Notes: generated by a model not told the origin, from the sequence alone. DNA of 64,000 nt from Enoplosus armatus (GCF_043641665.1 NC_092181.1:17955463-18019462); one strand, 5' to 3'; counted from the first letter of the stretch, positions 12,890-34,137 are shown. Made by a program: numbers and translations.

Positions 12890-13500
12890 GGCGCTCACCA
12901 AATGCTCGATTAAAAATCCTCACGGTGCGCTCCCGCTGTCGAGCAAGCTGCAACAAACCCCCCAAATAACTGCAAGCCAAACGTCTGCAGAACAAGCAGT
13001 TTAGTGTAAAACAGTCTTTTGACAAATGGCACGCGATGGAGGGGGAAAAACTGGAGTCCTGACCTTTTTTTCCGTGCTGCACGGTATCAGCTGAAGAGAA
13101 CAGGGGGGAAAAGAAGAAATTGAATCACAAAGAGACCAGAAATGCTACAGAATGGAGGAGTGAAATGCAAAGGTTTCGCACTCTCCTCAGCGTTTACGGC
13201 TGGGAAGAGTAAAATAACAAAACTGAGGGGGAAAGAAGGCAGGTTAACTAGCCGGAGAGCATTTCAGACAAACAGCCTGCAAGATAAACAAAGTCTGTTT
13301 TTAACTTTGAAGGAGCGATCCGAGCTGGGTCACGTGGGTGAAACGCGGCTGGGGAGTGGTCAGTACAGGGGGTGGGTGCTGGTCCAGTCTGACCAATCAC
13401 AGATCCGGAAAAACAAAAACTATCTACTGTAATATCTAGACCGCGCTACATAAAAAATAAAGTACAAACAAGTAACCCGAAATTAAGGTCACGTGTCATG
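12890..13500 (-). promoter_or_regulatory. pdcd4 promoter / 5' region
   Basis: The region directly upstream of the pdcd4 start is richer in CpG than its surroundings. It contains a CCAAT box (plus-strand ccaat at 13393-13397) and two palindromic CACGTG E-boxes at 13331-13336 and 13490-13495, both inside GTCACGTG. The transcription start cannot be fixed from sequence; it probably lies near 12.9-13.1 kb. Confidence 0.55.
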
Positions 13501-14990
13501 AAATCAGGTTTAGTCTTTGCAGCATTTTATTTATTTATTTATTTAATTTTCTGTTTAAATATATCATTATTGTAGTTGTTCATGTTTATGAGGTATTTTG
13601 ATTATATTCACTTATTCCTTTTGTTCAAGCTGTGATGCGGTTGTTTGTATATAAAGATTTTACTAATAAAGATGCATTATATCAAATTGTATCAAGTGCA
13701 GTTTTAATCAATTGATGCCAGTTTAAAGACCCCAAACAAAACTTTTAATTGAAGTCATACCAAGCACTATAATGCTTTTTTTGGTGGGGATTGCTGCAAA
13801 AGCAGTGGCTGCTGGATGAATGAAAAACTGTTGGTGGTGTTACAGATGTTTGGGTGTTCACCTCAATCAATATTTCTGGGCACAGTGGACCTGTCTGCTC
13901 TGGTTTGTTTAATGGTCTTACTCACACACCTTTGTGAACTTTATTTTATTTAACAATAAATAATATCTGCCTCATTTCCTGTCATCAGACAGTAGTGACC
14001 GTCTGTCATCTAATGAAGGCAGACATGACCCAAAAATACTTGAGAGGGTTAAAATATTAGAATAAGAAATATTTTTTTGTTTAATTTTATGGGAGGCATA
14101 AAGGTAAACTTGCTGTGCATGAGATGAACTGATAATCCACATTCACACCACCAGATGGTGCTGAAAACATGTGCAGCTCAGTTTGATGATGGCCAATCAG
14201 CATCCAGGTGCCCTTGGTATTTAGCAGTATCAACTATCTTTTGCCCGCAACCTTGCTAAGGATAAGCGGTTACAGAAAATAGATGGATGGAACTATCTTT
14301 TGACTTAAATGGCTGCACACTTATGGTGCTCACTTAAATGTTGGGACGCTATCCATATTTATTTCTACATAGTTGCTATTATTTTCTGGACTGTTTTGTC
14401 CCCTCCATGGGAGCTACTGGTTCCTCTTTTCATCTGCCTCAGAATATAGTCTCTATGACATGACAGTTGGCACACAATAACATATTGGGCTTGTAATAAT
14501 CATGGCAGGAAGCCCCAGGGCAGATATGAGCTAATGGGCCCATTTTACACACCTGTTTCTTCCACTCTCTGTGCAAGTCGTGCTGATTTTCTGGGCTACC
14601 TGGTTTCCTGTGTGGTAATTTGCTGATTAATTTAGGAATATGCATCAATTAAGCTCAGGAGTGAAATAATGAAGGTCTTGAAACTACATTTTTGACAGAA
14701 GTACCAAGACATGCTTCAAGATTAGGTAATAAAGCTTTAGAGGAGCTTATTCCAAAGCAAATTTTCAATTACATTAACACAAACCAGTTGATATGGATTT
14801 AATTCTGGAGCTTTTGTGCACAGCTTTCAGACTGAGTGCAGCCTGATGATTCATCCTCACAGTCACAGTGACAGCTACTCATGAGTGGGTGTTTTTTTTA
14901 GCTCATTCCCTGCTTAAATAAGCAGTTAGTGCATTTGCTGTATGTCAAAGCAGAACATTGCTTGTATACCAGCCAACTTTCGACGTGTGT
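13501..14990. other. Spacer between pdcd4 and wbp1
   Basis: AT-rich, with a (TTTA)n tract near 13527-13550 and an L2-like tail at about 14225-14293. I see no coding exon. Minus-strand AATAAA signals (plus TTTATT) are frequent and could end the wbp1 transcript anywhere here or further right. Confidence 0.5.
14225..14293 (+). mobile_element. L2/CR1-type LINE 3' tail fragment
   Basis: The string caaccttgctaaggataagc followed by ggttacagaaaat and then agatggatgg resembles the conserved 3' end of fish L2 (Maui-type) elements, which finish in a short GGAT-like repeat. Only the tail is present. Confidence 0.5.
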
Positions 14991-16964
14991 AATGTAAATT
15001 TAAAAGTACAGACGTGTATTTTCGTAGCACTTGTTAGCATTTATTTTGACACAAAATCCACAGTTTTTGTTGAATAAAGTAGCGCAGATGTCCGTGTCGA
15101 ACGTGGTAGAATCCCAGTGAGCATCAATGAAAAAAAACCTCAAATGGAAGAAACCTAAATACAGCCCCCACATTCTGGAAAAAGCACCAGGATCTGTGCA
15201 ACCAAACAAATATTTAAAAATGTGAGAGCATCTCATTGTTTGGATTTTACATCAGGAACCTCTATGCTATACACCAAGATACAAAATCAACTTGATATTC
15301 ATGATGACATAAAAATGTTTGGATATTCATATTGACAAATATCATGTTAACAAATACCAACAACAATCAACTTTGGCCTCATAATAAGCGACAGTGATTT
15401 AACACCACCACAACACAGCTGACAATAACTCTCTCACACATGCGCACAACACACTGAAGAGCTGCAGGTAGAATTGCACAAGGATACCCTCAAAGAACAC
15501 CACATTTTTGTAGTAATATTAATCTGAACTACTCCACGTACAATCACATATAGATACTTCTATAAATCCTGCTGTCTCGTAGCTGCAGGAGTAAAAGGAG
15601 AACACTTTGTTTCAAACAGTGTCGAGTTATCCTGAATCAACAGGGTTTGATGTTTTGTTTTTTCCCGGCAAACGAGTTCAGCCGTACCAATGTGGGCTCT
15701 GTGGGTGTTGGTTTTTTTTTTCTTCAATTCTTCAATTCTTGTCATTACAAAATAAAGTCAGTACAAATATAGAGTAAATACTATCTTGATGCGGATAAGT
15801 AAACAGTCCTTTGCAGTCAAAACTCAGCGAGGTAACAGTCTTATATCAGGCCTTGGCCTTCAGTGGCAATGAGGGTAGAGTTTGGGCATTTTGTCTTTAC
15901 ATACTAGCTGCTGACAAGGCAAAAGAAAATCAAACTAGTTGTATATACACTGAACCCAGATCTGTTTGGCTTCAATGTTAAATCAGAATTGGGGTAAAAC
16001 AAGCCCGTTTGTGCCTCTTGTGTATTACCATTGCAATCGAGTCACAGAGCTAAACATCTGTTCTTCTGAAAAATACTTGACGATCTTTGAAAAATCCATA
16101 AAATCACTTAACAACTCTTTCAGAATCCTCAAGCATTATTCTGTCCATCTGGATAAACAAGTATTCAGCCCACTGCAATATAAAAAAGATTTTTTTATCT
16201 CTTCCTAAGTTTCAGCTTTATTTCCTATGTATGATATTTCCTAAAATATAAAGACAATACGTTTTTTCATCATTATATATCATGAATACAACTTAAAAGA
16301 TACTGCAAATTCATAATGCTGCGAATACGTTTTCAAACAAACGAAGGAAATGAGACTTCCCCCAAATCACACTGCTCACATATTGTTTTTCTCCTGAATA
16401 GTTTTGAATGTGCAACTTAAGATCTTTGGCCTCTATATAAACAAGATGTGACATATGATTCAGGGCCAAATTACAGCATTATTCTGTATGAAAATATAAA
16501 AAATAAAATAGAATTTCATTTAATCCAAATGGACAGAAGAGTCTTACGTACAGAAACACGGATGCTTAACTCTGTGACCTGAATGTAATGGTAATACATG
16601 GGAGGCACAAACTGGGACTAAGGTAAAACCAGATAATCTGAGTTTGCACTTGGGAGAAACCTTAAGCCAAAGGCATTTAAAATGCAGTGTTATGTACAAT
16701 CAAGGGCCTCTGCCCAGCACAGCTCACGGATCAGTTATAAAGAGGTAAATGTCTTTTTCACAACAGTTAATTTCCTATCAACCAGCATTAACTAGAGTAA
16801 GGAAAAAAGTGTGAATACTATTGCTAAATACTATTTTTGCAAGTCTCACATGTACTACGTACTGTGTATATTTTATAAAGAGACTGCTAAGCACTGCTAG
16901 AAAATGTTTGCCCATTTGATGTACAACTATACACAATTTACAGGAAACACACGCATTTACTATT

Positions 16965-16965
16965 C

Positions 16966-17008
<43 letters not shown>
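16965..17008. repeat. (CA)n microsatellite
   Basis: About 20 CA units followed by CACT variants. Confidence 0.95.
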
Positions 17009-17013
<5 letters not shown>

Positions 17014-18795
17014 TCACACTCACATAGCAGCAGTAAACTATATAATGCCTAACAGAAAGTCTATTTTCATCTAGGCACAATCTACTTCAATAAACACACA
17101 TTAGCTAGAACTAATAACAAAATAACAGCTGTTCATTCTTTAGCCAAAAAAAATGTACAGTAGCCGAAAGGCTTTTATGTTGATCTGACGATGAACAGTC
17201 TTCGTCAGAACATCGGTCACCTCTGAAACACACCTGTGAGTCACAGCAAAAGAGCTTTGAACAGAGATGATCAGAGGATGTCGAGATGACCTTCATAACA
17301 AACCTAAACTGCAACACAAACCTGCTTCCCCTCCCTTTTAAAAAGGTACACACAAACACACAATTCGTCTATGACAAATATGTTATTGAGCTGAACTGAG
17401 GCAATGTTTTCTGTCCACAGAACTATAAATGAGTTGAAAGCTTTGCCTTCAGGCATTTGACAATTAAGTCGGCTTCGCACTGCGCCAAGGACACGACGAA
17501 GTGCCCTCTAGTCAATTAACTATAGAGAGATTTGTCTCATAATAATTACAGCAAGACAAACATGTACAAAATTGTGATTTGAGACATTCTCTCTTTCTAA
17601 ATCTTGTTCTATGCTTCAGCACATTTTGTACTGAGAATCAATTACAAGAGAACACATGTGTGCTATTCCCACTACAAAGACCAGGATCAACTAACTTAAT
17701 CCTAGCAAGTACAGAGCATCAATGAAGGATACCAACCTCACACTCCACCTACTGAGGCAGAGACTACTCTCTAGTGACAGACAAAATATTTTACATACAA
17801 AAAGCGGATCAATCAGGATACATTTAGAGAAAAGCAGTCCAACCCTCAGATGTGACCAAGTTTAGCCACAGCAATAATAAAAGAGGCATTATTCTGACTG
17901 TGACTCTAAACCCTCACTTCGTAAATTTACACCTTTGCTATTTCACAAGCATTACTCGACTCAGACAGACGTTCCAATGGGCACTTCATTTCAAAGTGTC
18001 TTCTCAAAGCCCACACCTGGCAGATTGTATTTGCCTTGATGCAGTTTTGGACACTTTTCCAGAGGTTTTCAGTCAAGCATCATGCTATAAAAATTCTCCG
18101 TAAACAATTCATAGTATATATTTTTTGTTGTTGCGATGCATAACCTTTTACATTCATTATCAGTGATGAGATTAGGCTTAAAGTTTCTGCCTTGTAAAAA
18201 CTCAACAGTCCATCCGTGGAGGAATCAGATTTATACTGCCTTGCAAAAAAATGGCAACGAGCAACCAGGAACATGTTGAAACACATTAAATCCAAAGTCA
18301 AACAGTCGGTTAATTAAACAGTATAATCATGTAACAGTCTGAAACAACAACGTATAATCATAATACCATTGTAAAGCTTTGCCACCCACGCATTTTAATC
18401 AATGTTTGCACCCTTTTTCCTTTCGGGAGCAACATAAGACACAATGTATAAAACACACACTTCTTCAATCAGTCAAAATAGTTGCCTCCTCTGATGAACA
18501 GAGGGAAGTAGGCTGGTGAAAGCAAAACTTCACCCCACAACAGAAAAAATGTCACACCTCAAACCATATGTTCAATAGTTAGAAAGTAAATTAAGATCAT
18601 ATCACGTGATCCAGACACAGTTTGTTAGAGCTGCTCTTTTGAAAATGAATTGTTCAATGATTTTACTTCATATACTCCTACAATATAATCTTTTTTCAAT
18701 TCAAGAAGACGTCAATGAATGATAAACAGTCTTATTCCTTTTTATAGATGCTGATTAAGCTGCCTGGGATGATTTGAGTAATATGCTATATCAGG

Positions 18796-19133
18796 CAGTG
18801 GTTCCCAACCTTTTTGCTGAGTGACCCCTCAAATTAAAAGAACATTTTGTTGTGACCCCATCACACATTGCATATGTCAAGACATTGTGAGCAGTTCCAC
18901 CAAAGATTGATTTACGCTTCTCAGATTGTTTCACTTGAATGCCCAAAGAGGTAAAACTATCCATCATTTCACACACAGAAAGTAAAGATTAGAGAAACAT
19001 TGGAAAATAAGCATTTAAGTATAACAGGACTATGTTTATCTTCTTTCTTATACTGCCAACATCATCACATGACCACTCTGATTTCTCTGGTGACCGCTTG
19101 GAGGGGTCCTGACCCCAAAGTTGGGAACCACTG
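18796..19133. mobile_element. Short inverted-repeat (MITE-like, hAT-type) element
   Basis: The ends are inverted copies: CAGTGGTTCCCAACCTTT at the left and the reverse complement of CAGTGGTTCCCAACTTTGG at the right, both followed by gtgacccc/ggtcaggacccc-type sequence. The 338-bp length and lack of coding capacity suggest a non-autonomous DNA transposon. Similar ends are common in vertebrate hAT families. The flanking 8 bp do not match well, so the target duplication has decayed or the borders are slightly off. Confidence 0.65.
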
Positions 19134-19623
19134 ACTATTAGGGATTTCATTTCAAAGAGCTAAAATGCTATTTTAGCAATGTTGCGTCATGCAGAGAAAA
19201 GAGAGATGAAAAGTAAACAGCAGAGGGATGTAGGGATGTTGACACCAAGCCATAGATTTGGTTAGCGGGTGGGAAAATGGAGACAGAGAAAGAGAAATTC
19301 ATACGCATTTTCATCACTTTACAGAAAAGGATATGTCTTCTATGTCTTCTCCCAAACCACAAATAAATTAACTACAAAATAGGACTTTCAGGTGTCGGCT
19401 TCTCTTGGAGTTTCTCATTTGAAATAGAATACAGAGAAAACAAGAGGATCCATTACTCCATTACTCATCCTGTCCCTCTGCTTGCAACCATTACAGCAAG
19501 AGCTGCAAGACTTTTCTTCAGTGATTCAACTTTTCACCTACTAGTCTTGATCTATGAGGATGCTATCGAGCATAAACATCTCACTTTTTCCACTTGTTTG
19601 ACTACATCTCACTGGCTGTCCGC

Positions 19624-26894
<7,271 letters not shown>

Positions 26895-27330
26895 GGTGAG
26901 AGCTGAATACCAAGCTAAACAGAGAAAATACAAACGCAGATGTGGGATGTTATTCTGCTAAGCCCCCATCACCGCTGTCCCACTCCACAGACACGGCGGC
27001 CTCCCCATCCGCCATTGCCCGGACGGACGGATGGATGCCCCTCCCAGACTCCACTGCACGCACCGGGGTACGAGGGCCAGACTCTCGGTGTATTTTGTGG
27101 ATGGGACCGCGGAAATTCACAGCGCAGCCGGTTCTGTCGTCGACTGTTGTTTGCTGTAGTGAGATAAAGATGTTTCACTCTTTGTTTTCACGGAGAGGGT
27201 CGGAGCTGTGCATGATGTCATGCTTCTCCAGCCCCCAAAGTACTTGTATGGGAGCGCTGCGGCTTTGATTGGCCGGAGCTCCCAGCAACAGCCGCACAGA
27301 GGCTGCCTCAACTGTGCTTTATTCACACAC
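26895..27330 (-). promoter_or_regulatory. wbp1 promoter / 5' UTR
   Basis: A GC- and CpG-rich patch directly upstream of the wbp1 start. It holds an NF-Y box (plus ATTGG 27268-27272, CCAAT on the minus strand) and a 21-codon upstream ORF at 27015-26950. A pyrimidine-rich stretch ending in AG at 26915-26916 could be an acceptor, so the start exon may be spliced to an upstream non-coding exon. Confidence 0.5.
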
Positions 27331-30300
27331 TGTTGCTTTATTAACTACAGCAAAGTATAAAACCGCAACACCTGTGTGTTTAGTAATTGTGCTTGAACAG
27401 AACCATGATATTTAACAATATAGTTGTTAACTATCAGCCAGTCTTGCACTGTGCTGATTTGTGCGAGCCAGACATAGCCAAGAATATACTCTAGAAATAT
27501 TATACAAATATGAACTATGCAGGGTTGGAATAAGTACTTAGACCTTTATGTTAAATTGCACAATCAAATAATAATTATTTAATCCTTTGCAAGTAAAAAC
27601 TGCACAAGAATTTGTAAGAAAGTAGCAGAAGTATGAGGTAAAATACATATTACTAAGAATGATTATTATCGTATTTTGCTCATGCAATATTGTTAATACT
27701 GTTGCACATGGTTAAGTTAAGCTAGGTCTGACTGCAGCAATTCCTCATATTTACTAGTTGTTTTGAAATAAATAGCTTAAATCAGCCTTAAACTTATTTT
27801 ATACTTAAAGTACAACATGTCCCTCTGAAATAGCCAAAAAGTAGTAGGCTACCCCAGCTACCTAAAAATTATTTTACGTTACACTAATTAGCTAAATGAC
27901 TGTTAGCTATCTAAGAACAGTAACGCTGACTCAAATTTCTTCTTATTTATCTTACATTTTTAGCTTGGAGATGATACTTAAAACCATCTTTTATTTTTAG
28001 ATTTACAAAAACTGTATACATTAAAAAAAAAAAAAATACATATAGCTAGTGACACCAAATTTACCAGTAGGAGAAATAATTCTACACTTTTATATAACGC
28101 TAGCTGTTAGCTATGAATTCAGTAACTTTAGCCATTAACGGTCAAATAACTTTAGCATTAAGCTGAAGTCACGATACAGCCACAGCTGCAGGACTGGCAT
28201 AACCTTACTTTAAACTACAGCAATTCGTAGGTTAAAATGGGCGAGTGACTGCTTCAAAAACATTCTTGCTCAAACTATTTTATTAGCGTTAGCTCGCCAG
28301 ACTGCTCTGTGTACAGTCTAATGTTAGCAAGCTAATACGGTGCTAAGCCAATGAGCGCTAATACAAGGAGTCACACCTTTGAAGAGCACCTGAGGCCGCT
28401 GTCATCATCCTTTACCTTAAAAGTCAGTCTCTGCTTGTCCTGCACCACTCTTCTGACCACGGGTCTCTTCCTCAGATCTTCTTGTGACAATAGTGCAAAC
28501 TCCTCCTCAAGTTATAGGTTAAAATCAGGGTGCTTGTTGCTATGCAGTTTTATAGAGGTTCCAGTTGCTATGGAGTCAGGTCAGTCCTTGGGGTTCCTCA
28601 GTTCTTGGCGGGGCTCTCTGGTGCCCTTGTTGGGGGCCTCAAGATGCTGCCCGCTAACAGTATTTTGAGCGTATTGTTGACAACCTACATTTTGAAATAT
28701 CAGCCTACTGTTGGGGTGACACTTTTTTAATGTTTCTGTACCTTTCTATCATGGTCAAAGTCATTTTGAGCTAAAATATCTAATTGGAGAACAATTCCTG
28801 ACCCAATAATTCTAAACTTGCATGTGTTCATGAGTTATTATTTCATTTTACAACATTTTATGTTGCTGTCTTGACCAGGACCCGTGTAAACTAGTTTTGA
28901 ATTTCAGAGGAAATATTCCTGGCAAAATAAAAGGGAAATAAAATCAATAAATCTATATTCAGTATATCCATAGATATAGGTGTAATACTTTTTTTCCTTT
29001 TACGGCATGTAGAGGAAGTGGTTTGAGAAGATGATCAGCTGTCATGTTGCAATATTGACTTCCATCATGTGTCTTGAGCTACATCACAGCCAAAACCCTG
29101 TTTGTCACAAGAGGGCAGCAGACTACAGGTTTTTGCTTTATGAGTAATTCTTCTGCACTTAAGCTCTGAGGTAGGATCAATTACCTGTTGTAGAAAAATA
29201 AGACTCCAGCTCAGTATGACTTGGGCATAGAGTTGCGGTTGTATTGTTACAGTTGAAGAAATGCTAATGAAACTGCACTTTATTTGAGACTTATTTCTCT
29301 TTACTCGTTTGTCCACCATGAAGCACATCCTCTCTTTCTCTCTCTTATGTGTGTGTGTGTGAGTGCATGTGAGCCCCTTGACACAAAAGGGGCACAAGGA
29401 AACGCTTAAGTATTTCCACCGCCTGCCTATTGTTTTCCCCATATTTCATACCTGTGGTTGAAAACCCTGACAGTGAAATACAAGTTTGAGCTCTTGCTCA
29501 TCAGTTTTGTTTGTGCAGTGTAAACCCATTAAATCACCTGGATTAATGCACAAATAAACAAGGTGTGTCCAAGTATTGTATTAAATCAACAATGGGTGTT
29601 AATTGGTTGGTAACACCATGTTTCATACCACATCAATGAGCACGCAGACTGGGATTTATAAAGAACATATTTTATATGTGAAACACTGTTCATCATTATT
29701 CACAACTGTTGGTAACTTTGCACGTGAAGTGAAGGAATCAATAATTCAAATGGGAGCAAGATAGCAAAAAAGCTGAGACGGACATTGGAACAAGTTCTTA
29801 AAACAAGAACTAAAAGTAGATCAAATAAAACACCCTCTTTCTTAGCTCTCCAATACTCTTTATGTATATATTTAGATCTGTGCACTAGCATCAGAATAAA
29901 ATAGATCAGTGTTTTATCTTGTGAGAAATAAACTTCCCTAAAAGAAAGTCTCCCCACATCAGTTGTGTCCACCATAATACTGTAACCTGATTTACTGTAA
30001 CTTTCCTACGCATTACAGAGAAGACTTTTGGTCAACATGGTTACACTCCCACATAATGACACAATGTGACAAAACACACTTCCTCTGACCCGTCTTAGCA
30101 CATACGCATGCCTGTGCACATCCACCTGCAAACACACACAAAAACAACAAACCCAATGGGCGAGGGATGTTTTTAGGTTTAGTGAAAATTAATTTACATG
30201 TGGTAAATACAGAAATATACAGAACTATATCATTAAGAACATCTAGATCTATATAAGACCTTTATGTTACACAAGGCTTGTCAACAGCTATTGTGGAAAA

Positions 30301-31297
30301 GTGCGACTTGATAAACTGTAAGAAACAGGAACACTTGGCACTACATGAGAAGAGCACACCAATACTACTTGCACTATCATTTAGAGGAAACTCAAAGTGA
30401 AACTCATTTTATGTTTTGTTTTTCTTTCTACGTTGAGGTTAGACATGTGATATATGGAGTAATTACTCCTGCTAATTACTTTATGCCTCCTCTGTATCTC
30501 AAGAAATATGTAGGTTACACAAATTGCAAACTGGCATTCATTATGTGAGATGTGGCCTTGCAGCACGTCCCTGCCTCTCTCTCTTATCTCACATCAGTCA
30601 TCACCCTTTTCTATCCACAGAACGAGCAGCTACACATCCACAAATACATTAAAAAAGAAAAAAAAAGAAGAGCAGTTTTCTCCAGGCCAGTTTATATTTA
30701 TATAGAATGGACGGTTGCACAACTACATGATTTATATTCAAACAGAAACTATTTGGACAACAGTTTAAAGTGACAGTTTAGGGGAGACTTTGATCAAAGT
30801 TTGTTTGGCAGTAAATCCTCCTGAGCCAGCAGGCACACGTGAGGTTCAAAAGGCATGGTTACAACCACTAAACCTTTTCTTGGTAAAGGGTGATTTATAC
30901 TACTTTCCAGAAAGCACACAGTGTTAATAGCTGAAATTAAGAGAGCTTATGGCCATAATATGAGCATGAACAATATTATTATTCTTAATTCATTTGTAGG
31001 TGTAAAATGTATTTATGTATACATTGAAATATACAACAAATATTAGTTTGTTCCTTCGTCATTCCGCCGTCTGATAAAATCTCACTTGCTCAACCAACAT
31101 ACTGTAAGTGCTTGTACAGAAACGTCACATCTAAATCTGACAGTCACGTCTGCCACAGCCCACACAATGGATGCTGTCTGACAAAACACAGGTTGTTTTG
31201 TGAGATTAGATGCAACTGGGGCCCAAACTCAAAAGGGTCAGGCTGTACACTTTGAAAAATAAAGCACTTGTGAGACAGTAAGGAATGTTTCCTGTGG
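27331..31297. other. AT-rich spacer with one orphan exon candidate
   Basis: About 27.8-28.4 kb is full of gctagc/gttagc words often seen in fish spacers. A 90-bp in-frame exon candidate lies at 28416-28505 (minus). A short (GT)n lies near 29347-29361. I see no other coding signal. Confidence 0.5.
28416..28505 (-). CDS. Orphan 90-bp exon candidate, gene unknown
   Basis: The minus-strand sequence between an AG (cttgag) and a good donor (AAG|gtaaag) is open for 30 codons and reads EEFALLSQEDLRKRPVVRRV followed by VQDKQRLTFK, which looks coding in composition. A stop lies just upstream in frame, and the acceptor pyrimidine tract is weak. I do not recognise the peptide. The phase does not join it to wbp1 or to the small gene at 31.3-34.3 kb in this frame. 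It could be one exon of a longer gene, an untranslated exon of wbp1, or chance. Confidence 0.25.
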
Positions 31298-34091
31298 CTA
31301 TGTGGTTGCTGTGTTATTTAGAGACTTGTCCATCAAATGATTGTCATAAGGCTTCACAATGATGTCACCTCGGAAAGCTAGTAGGGAAAAAAACACAAAT
31401 CATGCAACCTTAAACTTCCTTTCCTTTCCTTTTCTCGCTAAATGCCCAACAGAAAGTCCAGAAATGAACCACCACAGCTTAATAATTTGCTAATGCCAGG
31501 AGATGCAAAGTGGTCTGGTGCTGCAAAAACAACATGCATCTGCCTGCACTTACCACATCGTCAAGTCACATCCTGTGCCTCGTGGACATGTGACATTTAA
31601 AAATGCCACTGTAAATGACAGCACAGTGCACGATGAGTCCCTGAAGGGGAGAGAAAAATTCCATATACTTTGCATCATTACCAGCCATTTTCCAAAGCAA
31701 TGAGGAGCACTGAGCTTTTTGTTTATCCGCATGTTAAATTACAGCCACTAATGTTTGTCTTTATCTCTGTGTGTGCCTTTGATAACATGTGCATGTCAGA
31801 AACCTTAATATTTAGATTAACCTCCTATTCTCTGTATGTTTCTTCTCACAGGGCCCCTTTGAAGGTCCTAATTTGCACTGTATTTGATTTTGGTAGTCCC
31901 AAACATGCAAAGCCACAGGTTCTTTATTTACTGAAACACCTAACCATAGATCTCCAGATAAAACTCAATCAGTGCTGATGTTCAACACATCCAAGACAAT
32001 TTGATTGTTAACAAAATCTAATTCAACATCTTCTGTTCTTGTTTTTCATACTGAACACATTGCTTAAAGGCCCTAAAAACCTATTTTCTTAATCAGAAAT
32101 AGGGTCCTACATGAATACAATATCAATATTATCTGTTAAAACTATACTGGTTATTTCACATAATATATTTTTACATTTGTATTTCTCTGTGATCCTCTTA
32201 CTGGTTTGAAGTGGTCAGGACTGTAAAAAGAGGTGATGTTGCACGTTTCTATGCACCAATCAGAATTCGACTATATCCGGAATCACTCCCTCCCTAGATA
32301 AATCTGACAGGCCACCAGAGGATTAAAGGGATGACAAGAAAATGAAGTATATTATTCATTTTCTTCTTGTGAAATACTGGATACTTTTACCTCTTCAGGC
32401 CTCTAAAAAATCCTTCAGATTAAACTATCTGAGATAGTTCACCACTCATGTCTACTGCTCAAGAAAACTTTGTTTCATTTTAAGGGGTCACAAGCTAAAG
32501 AGGATGGCGACCACCATCCTTTATAATAGACACTTAATAGTTTACTCTATAGTGAACAGAAAATGACTGTAATGTTTCTATAAATGTGACATAGAGGGAT
32601 TATTAGTAAAAAAGTATTGTACATGCCATGCTACTTTTTTATTCAATTTTGGGAATTTAGTTTAATTTTAGGGCACTACATTGCGCACAAATGTCACACT
32701 GAGAATGGGGACAGTCAAATAAAATACTGAAAAGTGCAGTTTACAGTAAACAGGGAGTGATTTTGGACATGGCGTAGGAACCACAATCTGACAGTTTTGT
32801 TTAGGTTTGTTTCCTATGTTGCCATGGAGATGCCACTGTCAATCAACCCTGATTTAGCAACACCCACGCAGTCCTGATGAAGCAGATTAGTTTAACTAAT
32901 AATAAGAGTGCTCAACTCTTATTTATGTATAACTAAAGAAATGTTTTAAATATTTAACGTTTTAAAGAAATACTCAACATTTGAAACCAAGTTTTCAAGC
33001 GCTTTAAAAACTGTCTCTGCGACCAGTACTTAGACACCTCGTCATCACTTGTGCCGTCAATCAAGTATCTGTCAGCGATACCTGACGTCCAGCACGAGGC
33101 CTACATATGCCCCCTAGAAGATCCTCCACCAGCTGTCATTGGTTAAGGCAGACAAAGTCACTGGATCAGGGTCTTTGGCCTCTTTGTTTGAAGTATGACT
33201 GCAGTGTGTTATCATCAGCATTGTAAATCAGCTGTCCCTTTGCTAATATACTACAGCTGTCAAACAGAACAACGAGACGGATACACAAAACTATTTCTCT
33301 GATGTTTGTTGAGGGATCACAGGACTAATCTGGGTGCAAACATTTGACATTATGTGGTACAGCCCTACACCAACCACACGCAAACAAAACAGAAAAACGC
33401 AATACACACGAGCCTTACTGCTTATACACCGTTCTGCTTTATCACTCTGTGATGCGTCCTCACTTCGTCTCATGTGAGCAGACATCATGCGATATTCAGT
33501 GGGAACTGTGTTTTTGCTGATGTGTGACCAATCAATGTGTGGTATGTGGTTCCATAGAGATGTGACAGTTGTATCAATGTGAGTCACTATCTCCTGGAAA
33601 GAGAGCACACCCTGACTCTGCTAAATAATGAGCTGGCAGTAAAGATCTGCTGTTCGGGCACAAACTTCAGCTCACAACTCTCACCGATACAAACAAAAAC
33701 TTTGTGTTCTAACATTTCATTTTCCTCCACTGCGCTTTTTTTTGGGGGGGGGGGGATGAAAGTATTGTCTCCACATGAAAGCAGTTGGAGCAAACATAAC
33801 ATATTGTTCTGAAACTCTGAACTCATCCACAAGGAGACAAACACTGACTCTCACACAGAGAGAAAGCACACGTGACTGACAGGCTGTTTTGCACTCCTAC
33901 TCTCCTGTTCCTCTCTTTTGACAGCAGATTAAACTGACAGACCCCACCCCCCAGCGCACACACACACACACACACACACACAGAGTCTGGAACTACAGGA
34001 CAAACAGAGGTTCATGACAAGTCCTGGCAAGTCATCCGTAGTTAACTTAATGAGGGTAGTAGAGACCTCCATGCGCACATGCACGCACACA

Positions 34092-34137
<46 letters not shown>

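Larger units (their letters stand above)
14991..19623 (-). other. Probable long 3' UTR of wbp1
   Basis: There are no coding exons from the wbp1 stop down to about 15 kb. The stretch is AT-rich with several TTTATT strings (AATAAA on the minus strand), for example near 15043 and 16217. A long 3' UTR is an inference; the polyadenylation point is not determined. It holds the (CA)n tract at 16965 and the inverted-repeat element at 18796. Confidence 0.35.
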
